Of a DNA stretch of 64,000 nucleotides, positions 1-8,719 are shown piece by piece. The position numbers were made by a program, and so were the translations under genes. Under the pieces are notes generated by a model. It was not told where the DNA came from. It made no database searches and saw nothing but the letters and a program-made list of their open reading frames with translations. Location of the stretch: NCBI GenBank assembly GCA_938088195.1, contig CALKEO010000037.1, positions 19,667 to 83,666 on the forward strand, in the 5' to 3' direction. Origin of the DNA: an uncultured Flavobacteriaceae bacterium. GTDB lineage: Bacteria > Bacteroidota > Bacteroidia > Flavobacteriales > Flavobacteriaceae. Positions within the stretch are counted from its first letter, which is position 1, and each line of letters begins with the position of its first letter.

Positions 1-2
1 AG

Positions 3-113
3 CTATCTGATTCTTCAAAGTACATAAATTTAGGGGACTGGATTTCTTATTATTCTTATGCTGTTTTTGATGGGACTAGTGTCGAATTAAAGTATTTTAA
101 AGAAAAAGATTAA
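3..113 (+). CDS. C-terminal end of a UDP-2,3-diacylglucosamine diphosphatase-like metallophosphoesterase (partial)
   Basis: The 5' part of this gene lies outside the window. The open frame ends in TAA at 111-113 and its last residues include YINLGDWISYYSYAVFDG, which resembles the C-terminal tail of the LpxH-type phosphoesterases of flavobacteria, which act in lipid A synthesis. The stop lies six bases before the hflX start, so the two genes are probably cotranscribed. With only 36 residues visible and no metal-binding motif in view, the family call rests on the LGDWI-x(2)-Y tail alone. Confidence 0.55.
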   Translation, partial: LSDSSKYINLGDWISYYSYAVFDGTSVELKYFKEKD

Positions 114-119
114 CACTCT

Positions 120-1319
120 ATGATTGAAAAATCGTCCTCTGCTTTAGAAAAAACAGTTCTTGTAGGTATTATCACTATAAATCAATCAAAGCAAGTTTTA
201 GAAGAGTATTTAAATGAGTTAAGCTTTTTGACTTTTACTGCCGGAGGAGAAGTAGTAAAAAAAATTACACAAAAAATGGATTCACCCGATCCAAAACTTT
301 TCTTAGGCAAAGGTAAGATGGAAGAATTAGCATCTTACATTAAAAGAATGGAAATTAATTCAGTAATTTTTGATGATGAATTAACGCCTGCTCAGCAGTT
401 AAATATTGAAAAATTTTTAAAGTGTAAAATTGTTGATAGAACAGGACTTATTTTAGATATTTTCGCTCAACGAGCTCAAACAAGTTATGCAAGAAATCAA
501 GTTGAACTTGCTCAGTATCAATATATTTTACCTAGGCTTAAAGGGCTTTGGACACATTTAGAAAGACAAAAAGGTGGAATCGGAATGAGAGGGCCAGGTG
601 AAACTGAAATTGAAACCGACAGAAGAATTGTTAGAAATAAAATCACACTACTCAAAAAAAAACTAGTTACCATTGACAAACAAATGTCTACCCAAAGAGG
701 GAATAGAGGATCATTGGTGAGAGTTTCTTTAGTGGGTTACACAAACGTAGGTAAATCTACACTAATGAATTCTTTGACTAAAGCAGATGTGTTTGCAGAA
801 GATAAGTTGTTTGCTACTTTGGATACTACAGTTAGAAAAGTAGTTGTTAAAAACATGCCTTTTTTATTAACAGATACAGTAGGTTTTATAAGGAAGCTTC
901 CCACTCAATTAATTGATTCGTTCAAGAGTACTTTAACAGAAATTACTGAAGCAGATTTACTTATTCACGTTATTGACATTTCACATCCAAACTATCAAGA
1001 TCATATTAACTCTGTAAATTTTATTTTAAGTGAGATTGAGGCTCATGAGAAGCCTATACTAATGGTGTTTAATAAAACAGATAAATTTTTTAACGATAAT
1101 GAAATGATTAAAGATGAGTATGATATTGAATATGAAGATAAAAGTTTAGACAGGACAAAATTAGTTTTATCTAAAGAGTATAACAATAGAGCTTATTTTA
1201 TTTCTGCTTTGAATAAGACAGATATTAATAAATTAAAAGATGAATTATATAAAAAAGTTAGAGAAATTCATGTTACCAGATTTCCTTACAATGCCTTTTT
1301 ATACCCCGATATAAATTGA
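120..1319 (+). CDS. hflX: GTPase HflX
   Basis: HflX is a ribosome-associated GTPase that splits 70S ribosomes under stress. The 399-residue protein has the N-terminal HflX domain (about 1-185), including the family stretch GGIGMRGPGETEIETDRR near 155-175. The G domain follows, with the P-loop GYTNVGKST near residue 206, DTVGF near 252 and NKTD near 318. Length is normal for the family. ATG at 120 is the natural start, directly after the upstream stop. The 3' end overlaps the convergent DUF3078 gene by 34 bp, so the two mRNAs would be complementary at their ends. Confidence 0.95.
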   Translation: MIEKSSSALEKTVLVGIITINQSKQVLEEYLNELSFLTFTAGGEVVKKITQKMDSPDPKLFLGKGKMEELASYIKRMEINSVIFDDELTPAQQLNIEKFLKCKIVDRTGLILDIFAQRAQTSYARNQVELAQYQYILPRLKGLWTHLERQKGGIGMRGPGETEIETDRRIVRNKITLLKKKLVTIDKQMSTQRGNRGSLVRVSLVGYTNVGKSTLMNSLTKADVFAEDKLFATLDTTVRKVVVKNMPFLLTDTVGFIRKLPTQLIDSFKSTLTEITEADLLIHVIDISHPNYQDHINSVNFILSEIEAHEKPILMVFNKTDKFFNDNEMIKDEYDIEYEDKSLDRTKLVLSKEYNNRAYFISALNKTDINKLKDELYKKVREIHVTRFPYNAFLYPDIN

Positions 1320-2212
1320 AGATCAATATTAAGACCAACTCCCAAAACTTCTCTTATCTGCATTCTTTTAATTTCATTGTCATCATAGACAAACTGGAAC
1401 ACGAGATTGGTTGATATAAATTTATTTACTTTCATCGTAACATTAAGAGTGTAATCAAAATCAATATTTTTTGGTTTATCTAAATAATCTGAATATAAGC
1501 TTAACCTATTTTCTAATGTAATGTTCTCATAAATTTCTGTTTTATAAAAAGATCTTACAGATGCACCTAGTTCAAATCTACTATTCCCATTTTGTTTAAC
1601 TCCAAAATAAGATTGATTGTCATTTAAGTTTTTCGTAAAGAGTCTGTTAACTAAAATTAGCTTTCCTGTCATTGGAGCAACATTTATCCAAAAATTTTGA
1701 TCTTTTTTCCAGTATAACCCTATTCCAAGTTGAGTTGTTGCTGGCGAAAAAAACCTTGACTTTTCTGTTCGTATACTATTTCCATTAGTATCTTTTCCAA
1801 AGCGGTATCCTTTAGCAAATTGGGTTTGAAAATTGAAAAAACTAGAGTAACTCCACTTGCCAATTAAATTATTATTGAATTTTTTACCAACTACAGAATT
1901 GATTTCTATTCTGTCATCAGTTTTTTTTAAAAAATCACTACCACTTATTTTGTTTAATCCAAAAGCACTAAGAATTTTAGTATCCCAAGCCCAGCCATTA
2001 TCAAAATAGTTTAAGTTATAATTAATTTTTAAAGTTCCAGACACGCTACTTTGTCCCCCAGAAGTCCAATTACTAAAACTTGACTGATTAATTAAAAAAA
2101 TGGCATTACCGTTTGTTTTCCAATTGGTCTTTACTTTTAGCGTATCAATATTTTCTTGAGAAATCAACATTGAGCAAAAAAGTAAAGCGGCAAAATTTAA
2201 TAGTAATTTCAA
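1286..2212 (-). CDS. DUF3078 family protein, exported
   Basis: This 308-residue protein begins with a short signal peptide (MKLLLNFAALLFCSMLISQ) and continues as a chain of alternating beta segments rich in aromatic and polar residues. The stretch SSFSNWTSGGQSS near the start is characteristic of DUF3078. The pattern of short amphipathic strands suggests an outer-membrane beta-barrel, but the function is not known. It is the last gene of the leftward SUF operon, five bases after the DUF2480 gene. Its stop codon lies inside the convergent hflX gene. Confidence 0.8.
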   Translation of the reverse strand: MKLLLNFAALLFCSMLISQENIDTLKVKTNWKTNGNAIFLINQSSFSNWTSGGQSSVSGTLKINYNLNYFDNGWAWDTKILSAFGLNKISGSDFLKKTDDRIEINSVVGKKFNNNLIGKWSYSSFFNFQTQFAKGYRFGKDTNGNSIRTEKSRFFSPATTQLGIGLYWKKDQNFWINVAPMTGKLILVNRLFTKNLNDNQSYFGVKQNGNSRFELGASVRSFYKTEIYENITLENRLSLYSDYLDKPKNIDFDYTLNVTMKVNKFISTNLVFQFVYDDNEIKRMQIREVLGVGLNIDLQFISGYKKAL

Positions 2213-2217
2213 AAAAA

Positions 2218-2730
2218 TTAAGTTAAAGATTTTTTAAATATAGGCACAGACGAACATGCCTCACCAAACATTATTTTTTTAGCAATGGGTTGTAATCTGT
2301 CAATTAAAAATGAATAAGATGCTTTAGGAATAGATTTTCTCGAACAGCCTTTGATAATTATTGATTTATTTTTAAAGCTGGATAAATTTAATTTATCAAT
2401 TGTTTTTTTCATAATGATATGCTCCATTACGTCTAAAGAACCTATAAAATTTTCTATTTCAAGTTCTTTTAAAGATTTTGATACGAGTAAAAATGCCCAG
2501 TCGGGAATAATCGCATTATTTGAGCATTGAATTGATACGTATTTGCCTAAATATTGATTCCAATTATGATTTTTAATTAGCTCTCTAAAATCTTTTTCAA
2601 TTAAAATTAAATCATTTTTAAGCCAGTTTTTAATGTCGAAAATTACTCTTGGGGTTTTAGGAACAAGTAAGTCTAAGTCAATAGTTTTTAGAGAACTATT
2701 TTCAACTTTATTTATAATTTCTTTTTTCAT
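2218..2730 (-). CDS. DUF2480 family protein
   Basis: This 170-residue cytoplasmic protein has no signal peptide or membrane segment. I recognise it as DUF2480, a family of Bacteroidota found next to SUF genes. Visible features are an N-terminal IDLDLL-x-P segment, DWAFLL near residue 97, and a C-terminal KGCSRKSIPKASYSFLIDRL containing a conserved-looking cysteine; another cysteine follows in GEACSSVPIFKKS. It abuts sufT exactly (stop of sufT at 2731, start here at 2730), which implies cotranscription and perhaps translational coupling. A role in Fe-S assembly is inferred only from context. Confidence 0.8.
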   Translation of the reverse strand: MKKEIINKVENSSLKTIDLDLLVPKTPRVIFDIKNWLKNDLILIEKDFRELIKNHNWNQYLGKYVSIQCSNNAIIPDWAFLLVSKSLKELEIENFIGSLDVMEHIIMKKTIDKLNLSSFKNKSIIIKGCSRKSIPKASYSFLIDRLQPIAKKIMFGEACSSVPIFKKSLT

Positions 2731-3042
2731 TTACAAAAAACCTAATTCTAATTTAGCTTCTTCACTCATTAAATCCCTAGTCCATGGTGGTTCAAATGTT
2801 AATTCAACTTTAGCGTTATTTACCTCGTTTATTGACTTGACTTTTTCTTCAACTTCTAAAGGCATGGACTCAGCAACCGGACAATTTGGAGTAGTCAACG
2901 TCATTATTACTTTCACATCATTATCTTCATTGACAAAAACGTCATAAATTAATCCAAGTTCATAAATATCAACCGGTATTTCAGGGTCATAGATTGTTTT
3001 AAGTACTCTTACTATTTTTTCGCCAAGTTCTTCTGAATTCAT
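2731..3042 (-). CDS. sufT: SUF system assembly protein SufT / DUF59 (MIP18-like)
   Basis: The DUF59/MIP18 family helps maturation or delivery of Fe-S clusters. The 103-residue protein has the family segments YDPEIPVDIYELGLIYDV (residues about 16-34) and MTLTTPNCPVAESMP, with the single conserved cysteine in PNCP. The length is typical of the stand-alone domain. It lies in the SUF operon between sufE and the DUF2480 gene. The gene name is used by family convention in SUF operons; the exact step it serves here is not shown by the sequence. Confidence 0.88.
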   Translation of the reverse strand: MNSEELGEKIVRVLKTIYDPEIPVDIYELGLIYDVFVNEDNDVKVIMTLTTPNCPVAESMPLEVEEKVKSINEVNNAKVELTFEPPWTRDLMSEEAKLELGFL

Positions 3043-3048
3043 TTTAAT

Positions 3049-3465
3049 TTATTTTTTACTGTATGCCAATGCATAATATTTCATTTGTTTAATCATTGAC
3101 ACAAGTCCGTTTGCTCTAGTTGGGGACAGGTGTTCTTTCAAACCAATTTGATCAATATAATCAAGGTCAGCTTTTAAAATATCTTCGGGAGTTTGATTCG
3201 AAAAAACTCTTAAAAGAATCGCCGCCATTCCTTTTGTTATTATTGCTTCGCTATCAGCAGTATATATAATTTTATCATTTTTAAGTTCTGCACATAGCCA
3301 AAGTTTACTTTGGCACCCATCAATTAAATTTGAATCTATTTTATTAATTGGATTGATTAATTCAATGGACTTTCCAAGATCAATCATATACTCATATTTC
3401 TGCATCCAATCCTCAAAAAGAGAAAATTCATCTACAATTGTATCTTGAATTTCTTTAATTTTCAT
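3049..3465 (-). CDS. sufE: Cysteine desulfuration protein SufE
   Basis: SufE accepts the persulfide sulfur from SufS and passes it to the SufBCD scaffold. The 138-residue protein has the expected size. The acceptor cysteine is visible in the motif DGCQSKLWL (about residue 50), which matches the conserved V/DxGCxSxxW segment of the family. The gene lies 28 bp downstream of sufS and 6 bp upstream of sufT. Confidence 0.93.
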   Translation of the reverse strand: MKIKEIQDTIVDEFSLFEDWMQKYEYMIDLGKSIELINPINKIDSNLIDGCQSKLWLCAELKNDKIIYTADSEAIITKGMAAILLRVFSNQTPEDILKADLDYIDQIGLKEHLSPTRANGLVSMIKQMKYYALAYSKK

Positions 3466-3493
3466 AAATAATTATATGTAATAAATATACAAA

Positions 3494-4711
3494 TTAGCTC
3501 AACATAGAAATTGCTTGCTTCAAAGAATTATAAAGCTTGTCAATTTCTTTTTTTGTATTATAAAATGCTAATGAAACTCTAACAGTTCCTGGAATTTCAA
3601 AATGATCCATTATAGGTTGTGCACAATGTTGACCTGTTCTTACGGCAATTCCGAATTTGTCTAATAGGGTTCCAATATCGTAGGCATGTATCCCATCAAC
3701 GTTAAAGGAAATTACACTCGTTTTATTTTCATTATCTCCGTATATTTTTAATCCAGAAATCGTCTTTAGCTTTTTAGTGGCATATTTTAAAAGGGAAGAT
3801 TCATACAAATTGATATTATCAAAACCTAAAGAGTTTAAATAGTCAAGAGCTACACCAAAAGCAATTGCACCAGAAACATTTGGGGTGCCAGCTTCAAATT
3901 TGTGCGGAAGATCTGCATAAGTTGTTTTGTCAAATGTAACATCGGAAATCATTTCGCCTCCACCTTGATAAGGAGGCATTTTATTTAACCATTTTTCTTT
4001 CCCATAAAGTATACCTACACCTGTGGGTCCACATAATTTGTGAGCTGATGTAGTATAAAAGTCTACATCTAATTCTTGAAAATCAGCTTTAAAATGTGAA
4101 GCCGCTTGTGCACCATCAATTAAAACAGCTGCTTTAACTTTATGAGCCTTTTCAATGATTTCTTTTATTGGATTAATAGTCCCTAAAGCGTTTGAAACGT
4201 GATTAACAAAAACAAGTCTTGTATTTTTATTTAAGATGGAGTCGTAAACCTCCATATCTAGTTCACCTTGTTTGTCAATTGGAATAACTTTAATTTTTGC
4301 ACCATTTGTTTCTGCCATCATTTGCCAAGGGACAATATTGGAGTGGTGTTCGAGACCAGAAATTATGATTTCATCATTTTTATTTAATAGATCCTTAAAA
4401 CCATTAGCAACTATGTTAATAGAATGCGTTGTTCCGGATGTAAAAATAATTTCATGTAAATTTTTTACATTAAAATGTTTTTGAATTTTTGTTCTTGCAC
4501 CCTCATAAGCATCCGTAGCTTCTTGACTTACAGTATGCACTCCTCTGTGTATGTTAGAATTATAATTTTTATAATAGTCAACAATTGAGTCAATAACTTT
4601 ATTAGGCTTTTGAGAGGTAGCGGCGTTATCAAAGTAAACAAAATCATTTCCATTTACTTTTCTTTTAAGTATTGGGAAATCTTCCCTTATTTTATTAATA
4701 TCTAGTGCCAT
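3494..4711 (-). CDS. sufS: Cysteine desulfurase SufS
   Basis: SufS is a PLP enzyme that releases sulfur from cysteine for Fe-S cluster assembly. In this 405-residue protein the PLP lysine lies in TSAHKLCGPTGVGILYG (about residue 225), and the persulfide cysteine lies in VRTGQHCAQPIMD (about 362), which is the group II (SufS) arrangement. The N-terminal DNAATSQKP motif is also present. The gene follows sufD with a two-base gap and precedes sufE, its partner. Confidence 0.96.
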   Translation of the reverse strand: MALDINKIREDFPILKRKVNGNDFVYFDNAATSQKPNKVIDSIVDYYKNYNSNIHRGVHTVSQEATDAYEGARTKIQKHFNVKNLHEIIFTSGTTHSINIVANGFKDLLNKNDEIIISGLEHHSNIVPWQMMAETNGAKIKVIPIDKQGELDMEVYDSILNKNTRLVFVNHVSNALGTINPIKEIIEKAHKVKAAVLIDGAQAASHFKADFQELDVDFYTTSAHKLCGPTGVGILYGKEKWLNKMPPYQGGGEMISDVTFDKTTYADLPHKFEAGTPNVSGAIAFGVALDYLNSLGFDNINLYESSLLKYATKKLKTISGLKIYGDNENKTSVISFNVDGIHAYDIGTLLDKFGIAVRTGQHCAQPIMDHFEIPGTVRVSLAFYNTKKEIDKLYNSLKQAISMLS

Positions 4712-4713
4712 TT

Positions 4714-6030
4714 TTATAAATCAAAGCCTAAACTTACACCAAGTTTTTTAGCAATTATTTTTTTTACTTTATATTTTAGTTCTGGGATTTTTACACTTTC
4801 AAGAACGTTGTTTGCAAAAGCATATGTTAATAATGCTTTGGCCTCTTTTTTAGGAATTCCCCTTGCTCTTAGATAAAATAACGCATCTTGATCTAGTTGA
4901 CCAATTGTACAGCCATGAGAACATTTCACATCATCAGCAAAAATTTCTAATTGTGGCTTTGAATTAATTGTAGATTTATCATCTAGAAGTATATTGTTGT
5001 TTTGTTGAAAAGCATTTGTTTTTTGTGCAATTTTATCTACAATAATTTTTCCATTAAAAACTCCAGTTGATTTTCCAGAATAAATTCCCTTATAATCTTG
5101 ATGACTTTCACAATTTGGATTTGCGTGATGTACTAAAGTATGGTGATCCACAAATTGATCGTAGTCAATTATGGTCACACCTTTCATCGTTGAGTTTATT
5201 GCTTCATCATTTTGGAAAAAATTCAAATTATTTCTTATTAACTTTCCTCCAAACGAAAATGTGTGAACTTTCACATCACTATCTCTCTTTTGAGAAATGT
5301 AAGTGTTATCAATCAGGCTAGAAGTGACCACATCATTTTGAATTTTATAGTAATCAATCTTAGAATTTTTTTCAGAGAAAATTTCAGTGACTGAATTTGT
5401 AAAAACGGGATTATCAGTAAGGCTTTGATGACTTTCAATGATTTCAACTTCAGAGTTTTCTTCAACTACTACTAAGTTTCTAGGTTGAAGCATAAGCGCC
5501 GCTTCATTTCCTGTAGCGAAATGAATGATTTCAACAGGTTTTTCAAGAACAGTATTTTTAGGTACGTGAATATAGGCTCCTTCTTTAGAAAAAGCAGTGT
5601 TTAAAGACGTTAAAGAGTCTTCGGAATTTGCGGTTTTATTAAAATATTTTTTAATTATTTTGGAATATTTTGGCTTATTTAAAGCAGCAGACATTATACA
5701 TATATCCAAACCATCATGACTGGTTTGTGAAAGAAATGGATCAAAAAACCCATCAACAATAACAATTTTATATGATTCTATATTATCAATAAAATAATCC
5801 TTAACATTTTTAAAATCAAGAACATTTTTCTTTTTTGAAAAAACAGTATAGTCTTCTTTAATTACTCTATTAAGTGAAGTGTATTTCCAATTTTCTAATT
5901 TTCTAGATGGGAAACCAAGTTCTTCGAATTTTTTAATTGCATTAGTCCTTATACCGTGAATGGGAGAATTAATGTCGGTATCTAATTCAAAGGCTAAAAA
6001 TGAGGATATTAGTTTTTCTGATAATTGCAT
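4714..6030 (-). CDS. sufD: Fe-S cluster assembly protein SufD
   Basis: SufD is a structural partner of SufB in the SufBC2D scaffold. The 438-residue protein shows the family N-terminus with FPSRKLENWKYTSL, a central right-handed beta-helix region, and the C-terminal motif ADDVKCSHGCTIGQLDQDALFYL, which carries the conserved Cys-His pair. It lies between sufC (8 bp upstream) and sufS. Length and motif order are normal. Confidence 0.95.
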   Translation of the reverse strand: MQLSEKLISSFLAFELDTDINSPIHGIRTNAIKKFEELGFPSRKLENWKYTSLNRVIKEDYTVFSKKKNVLDFKNVKDYFIDNIESYKIVIVDGFFDPFLSQTSHDGLDICIMSAALNKPKYSKIIKKYFNKTANSEDSLTSLNTAFSKEGAYIHVPKNTVLEKPVEIIHFATGNEAALMLQPRNLVVVEENSEVEIIESHQSLTDNPVFTNSVTEIFSEKNSKIDYYKIQNDVVTSSLIDNTYISQKRDSDVKVHTFSFGGKLIRNNLNFFQNDEAINSTMKGVTIIDYDQFVDHHTLVHHANPNCESHQDYKGIYSGKSTGVFNGKIIVDKIAQKTNAFQQNNNILLDDKSTINSKPQLEIFADDVKCSHGCTIGQLDQDALFYLRARGIPKKEAKALLTYAFANNVLESVKIPELKYKVKKIIAKKLGVSLGFDL

Positions 6031-6038
6031 ATATTAAA

Positions 6039-6776
6039 TTATTTTATCCAATCGTAACCTTTTTCTTCTAGTTCATGCGCAAGCTGTTTATCACCAGATT
6101 TTACAATTTTACCGTCGTGTAAAACATGAACATAATCTGGAATTATATAGTCTAAAAGTCTTTGGTAATGAGTTATAACAATCACTGCATTATTTTTATT
6201 TTTTAATTTATTAACTCCATTAGCTACAATTTTTAAGGCATCAATATCCAGTCCAGAATCAGTTTCATCTAAAATAGATAAGCTAGGCTCTAACATCGCC
6301 ATTTGAAAAATTTCGTTTCTTTTCTTTTCTCCCCCTGAGAAACCTTCATTAAGCGATCTTGACAAAAATTTAGAATCTATATCAAGCAGTTCAGCTTTTT
6401 CTCTAATTTTTTTAAGCATTACGCTTGCTGACATTTCTTTTTCACCTCTTGCTTTCAAATTAGAGTTTATCGAGGTTTTTATAAAATTAGTAACTGTAAT
6501 TCCAGGGATTTCTATTGGGTATTGAAATGATAAGAAAATTCCCCTGTGAGCTCTTTCTTCAGGCGCAAGTTCAACAATATTTTCACCCTTAAATAAGATG
6601 TTCCCATTGTCTATTTCATAAGATTCATTACCAGCTATGGCTGAAGAGAGTGTACTTTTGCCTGAACCATTAGGTCCCATTATCGCGTGTACTTCTCCGG
6701 CTTTGACATCTAAATTTATTCCGTTTAAAATTGATTTTCCCTCAACACTTACATGTAAATTGTCTATTGATAACAT
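6039..6776 (-). CDS. sufC: Fe-S cluster assembly ATPase SufC
   Basis: SufC is the ABC-type ATPase of the SufBCD scaffold. The 245-residue protein has Walker A GPNGSGKST (about residue 35), the ABC signature FSGGEKKR (about 148) and Walker B LSILDETDSGLD. The LDETDSGLD form is typical of SufC, as opposed to transporter ATPases. No membrane partner is encoded nearby. It sits between sufB and sufD as expected. Confidence 0.97.
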   Translation of the reverse strand: MLSIDNLHVSVEGKSILNGINLDVKAGEVHAIMGPNGSGKSTLSSAIAGNESYEIDNGNILFKGENIVELAPEERAHRGIFLSFQYPIEIPGITVTNFIKTSINSNLKARGEKEMSASVMLKKIREKAELLDIDSKFLSRSLNEGFSGGEKKRNEIFQMAMLEPSLSILDETDSGLDIDALKIVANGVNKLKNKNNAVIVITHYQRLLDYIIPDYVHVLHDGKIVKSGDKQLAHELEEKGYDWIK

Positions 6777-6791
6777 TTTTTTATTTTATAA

Positions 6792-8237
6792 TTAACCTAC
6801 AGATCCTTCTAAAGATATTTCTAATAATTTCTGCGCCTCTACGGCAAATTCCATTGGAAGTTTGTTTAAAACCTCTTTACTAAATCCATTAACAATTAAA
6901 GCAATTGCCTTTTCAGTATCGATACCACGTTGATTGCAGTAGAATATTTGATCTTCACCAATCTTACTGGTAGAAGCTTCGTGCTCAACCATTGCGGAAT
7001 TATTTTTTGCTTCAATATATGGAAATGTGTGTGCACCACATTTATTACCCATTAGTAACGAGTCACATTGAGAAAAGTTTCTAGCATTTTCAGCTTTCGA
7101 ATTAACTTGAACCAAGCCCCTGTAACTATTTTGAGATTTTCCAGCTGAAATTCCTTTAGAAATTATAGTACTCTTAGTGTTTTTACCAATATGAATCATT
7201 TTGGTACCCGTATCCGCTTGTTGATAGTTGTTTGTAACGGCAATTGAATAAAACTCACCTATACTATTATCACCTTTTAAAATACACGAAGGATATTTCC
7301 ATGTAACAGCAGAACCAGTCTCGACTTGTGTCCAAGAAATTTTGGAATTTTTATGACAAATTCCTCTTTTAGTTACAAAATTATAAACACCTCCTTTTCC
7401 ATTTTTATTTCCAGGGAACCAGTTTTGAACTGTTGAGTATTTAATCTCAGCATCATCTAAAGCTATTAATTCAACCACAGCAGCATGTAATTGATTTTCG
7501 TCCCTTGATGGAGCAGTACACCCTTCTAAATAACTAACATAACTCTCTTTATCTGCAATTACTAGAGTTCTTTCAAATTGCCCTGTACCAGCCTGATTAA
7601 TTCTAAAATAAGTAGATAATTCCATAGGACATTTCACCCCTTTGGGTATGTAACAAAAAGATCCGTCTGAAAATACAGCCGAATTTAGAGCACTATAAAA
7701 ATTGTCTTTAGGCGGAATAACTGTACCTATATATTTTTTCACTAGTTCAGGATGTTCCCTAATTGCTTCAGAAATAGAACAAAAAATAATCCCTTTTTCA
7801 GAAAGAGTTTTTTTAAACGTGGTAGCTACAGAAACTGAATCAACAACTATATCTACTGCGACTCCTGCTAATTTTTTTTGTTCATCAATAGAAATACCAA
7901 GTTTGTCAAAAGTTTTCAATAGTTCTGGGTCAACTTCATCAAGACTTTCGTATTTATCTTTAGATTTTGGCGCAGAATAATATGATATTTTTTGAAAATC
8001 AGGTTTCGTATATTTAACATTAGCCCAATTTGGTTCTTCCATTTTTTCCCATGCTCTGTAAGCAGAAAGCCTCCATTCTGTCATCCAATTAGGTTCCTCT
8101 TTTCTTTCAGAAATAGCTCTAACAATATTTTCATTTAAACCCTTAGGGAAAGTATCTGCTTCAATGTCGGTAACAAATCCGTAAGCATACTCTTGAGTTT
8201 CTAATTCTTTTTTTAATTCTTCTTCTGTGTAAGCCAT
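6792..8237 (-). CDS. sufB: Fe-S cluster assembly protein SufB
   Basis: SufB is the scaffold subunit on which new clusters are built. The 481-residue protein has conserved SufB segments such as [29 protein letters not shown], and near the C-terminus [13 protein letters not shown] and EHEASTSKI. The cysteine in LEGCTAP and the glutamate and histidine region near the C-terminus match the positions important for cluster formation in the family. It starts nine bases downstream of sufA and ends 15 bases before sufC. Confidence 0.96.
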   Translation of the reverse strand: MAYTEEELKKELETQEYAYGFVTDIEADTFPKGLNENIVRAISERKEEPNWMTEWRLSAYRAWEKMEEPNWANVKYTKPDFQKISYYSAPKSKDKYESLDEVDPELLKTFDKLGISIDEQKKLAGVAVDIVVDSVSVATTFKKTLSEKGIIFCSISEAIREHPELVKKYIGTVIPPKDNFYSALNSAVFSDGSFCYIPKGVKCPMELSTYFRINQAGTGQFERTLVIADKESYVSYLEGCTAPSRDENQLHAAVVELIALDDAEIKYSTVQNWFPGNKNGKGGVYNFVTKRGICHKNSKISWTQVETGSAVTWKYPSCILKGDNSIGEFYSIAVTNNYQQADTGTKMIHIGKNTKSTIISKGISAGKSQNSYRGLVQVNSKAENARNFSQCDSLLMGNKCGAHTFPYIEAKNNSAMVEHEASTSKIGEDQIFYCNQRGIDTEKAIALIVNGFSKEVLNKLPMEFAVEAQKLLEISLEGSVG

Positions 8238-8246
8238 ATTTAATTT

Positions 8247-8576
8247 TTATAATGAAAAACTTTCTCCACAACCACATGTTCTACTAGCATTAGGATTATT
8301 AAAAATAAATCCTTTACCGTTAAGGCCTCCTGAATATTCTAAGGTAGTCCCAATCAAATACAAAAAGCTTTTATTATCAACAATTATTTTAATACCATTA
8401 TCTTCAAATACTTTGTCTTCTGAGCTAGTAAGTTTGTCAAACTTAAGATCATAAGAAAGTCCAGAGCACCCTCCGCTCTTAACACCAACTCTGACATAAT
8501 CAGAAATACTATCAAATCCATCTGCTTGCATTAGTTTTTCAACCTCTGATTTTGCCTGTTCAGAAACTTTTATCAT
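8247..8576 (-). CDS. sufA: A-type Fe-S carrier (SufA/IscA/HesB family)
   Basis: This 109-residue protein is an A-type carrier that passes clusters to target proteins. The three ligand cysteines are visible: one in SGGCSGLSYDL (about residue 37) and two in the C-terminal SRTCGCGESF. It is the first gene of the leftward SUF operon. A -7 promoter box lies about 25 bp upstream of its ATG. The name sufA is by operon position; IscA-like is an equivalent description. Confidence 0.93.
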   Translation of the reverse strand: MIKVSEQAKSEVEKLMQADGFDSISDYVRVGVKSGGCSGLSYDLKFDKLTSSEDKVFEDNGIKIIVDNKSFLYLIGTTLEYSGGLNGKGFIFNNPNASRTCGCGESFSL

Positions 8577-8600
8577 AATAATTTACTATCAAATATTGTG

Positions 8601-8608
8601 CAAATATA
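8601..8608 (-). promoter_or_regulatory. Promoter -7 box of the SUF operon
   Basis: Read on the minus strand, the sequence TATATTTG matches the Bacteroidota -7 consensus TAnnTTTG exactly and is followed by C, as is common. No clear TTTG -33 box stands at the expected distance. The start codon of sufA lies at 8576, which gives a leader of roughly 20 nt. No regulator gene such as iscR is linked. Confidence 0.6.
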
Positions 8609-8698
8609 AGCCATTTGTGATTCTTTAACATATAGAGGGATTAAATAGTTGTATTTTATAACCATACTAAATTATATGGGATAGTAACACAATTAATT

Positions 8699-8706
8699 TA
8701 TATTTG
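8699..8706 (+). promoter_or_regulatory. Promoter -7 box of thiL
   Basis: TATATTTG matches TAnnTTTG exactly and ends 13 bases before the TTG start of thiL. The 10-mer ATAGTAACAC lies eight bases upstream of the box and recurs at nearly the same place before sdhC. No good -33 box is visible. Confidence 0.55.
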
Positions 8707-8719
8707 AAAAAAAAATAAA

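Noticed and set aside
2633-2947. Plus-strand ORF of 104 codons antisense to DUF2480 and sufT.
   Set aside because: It is a mirror of two real genes, has no recognisable domain and no promoter; typical shadow frame.
7702-7980. Plus-strand ORF of 92 codons antisense to sufB, and similar frames at 4272, 5067, 24988, 44895 and others.
   Set aside because: Each lies entirely inside a well-supported gene on the other strand and shows only its complement-derived composition.
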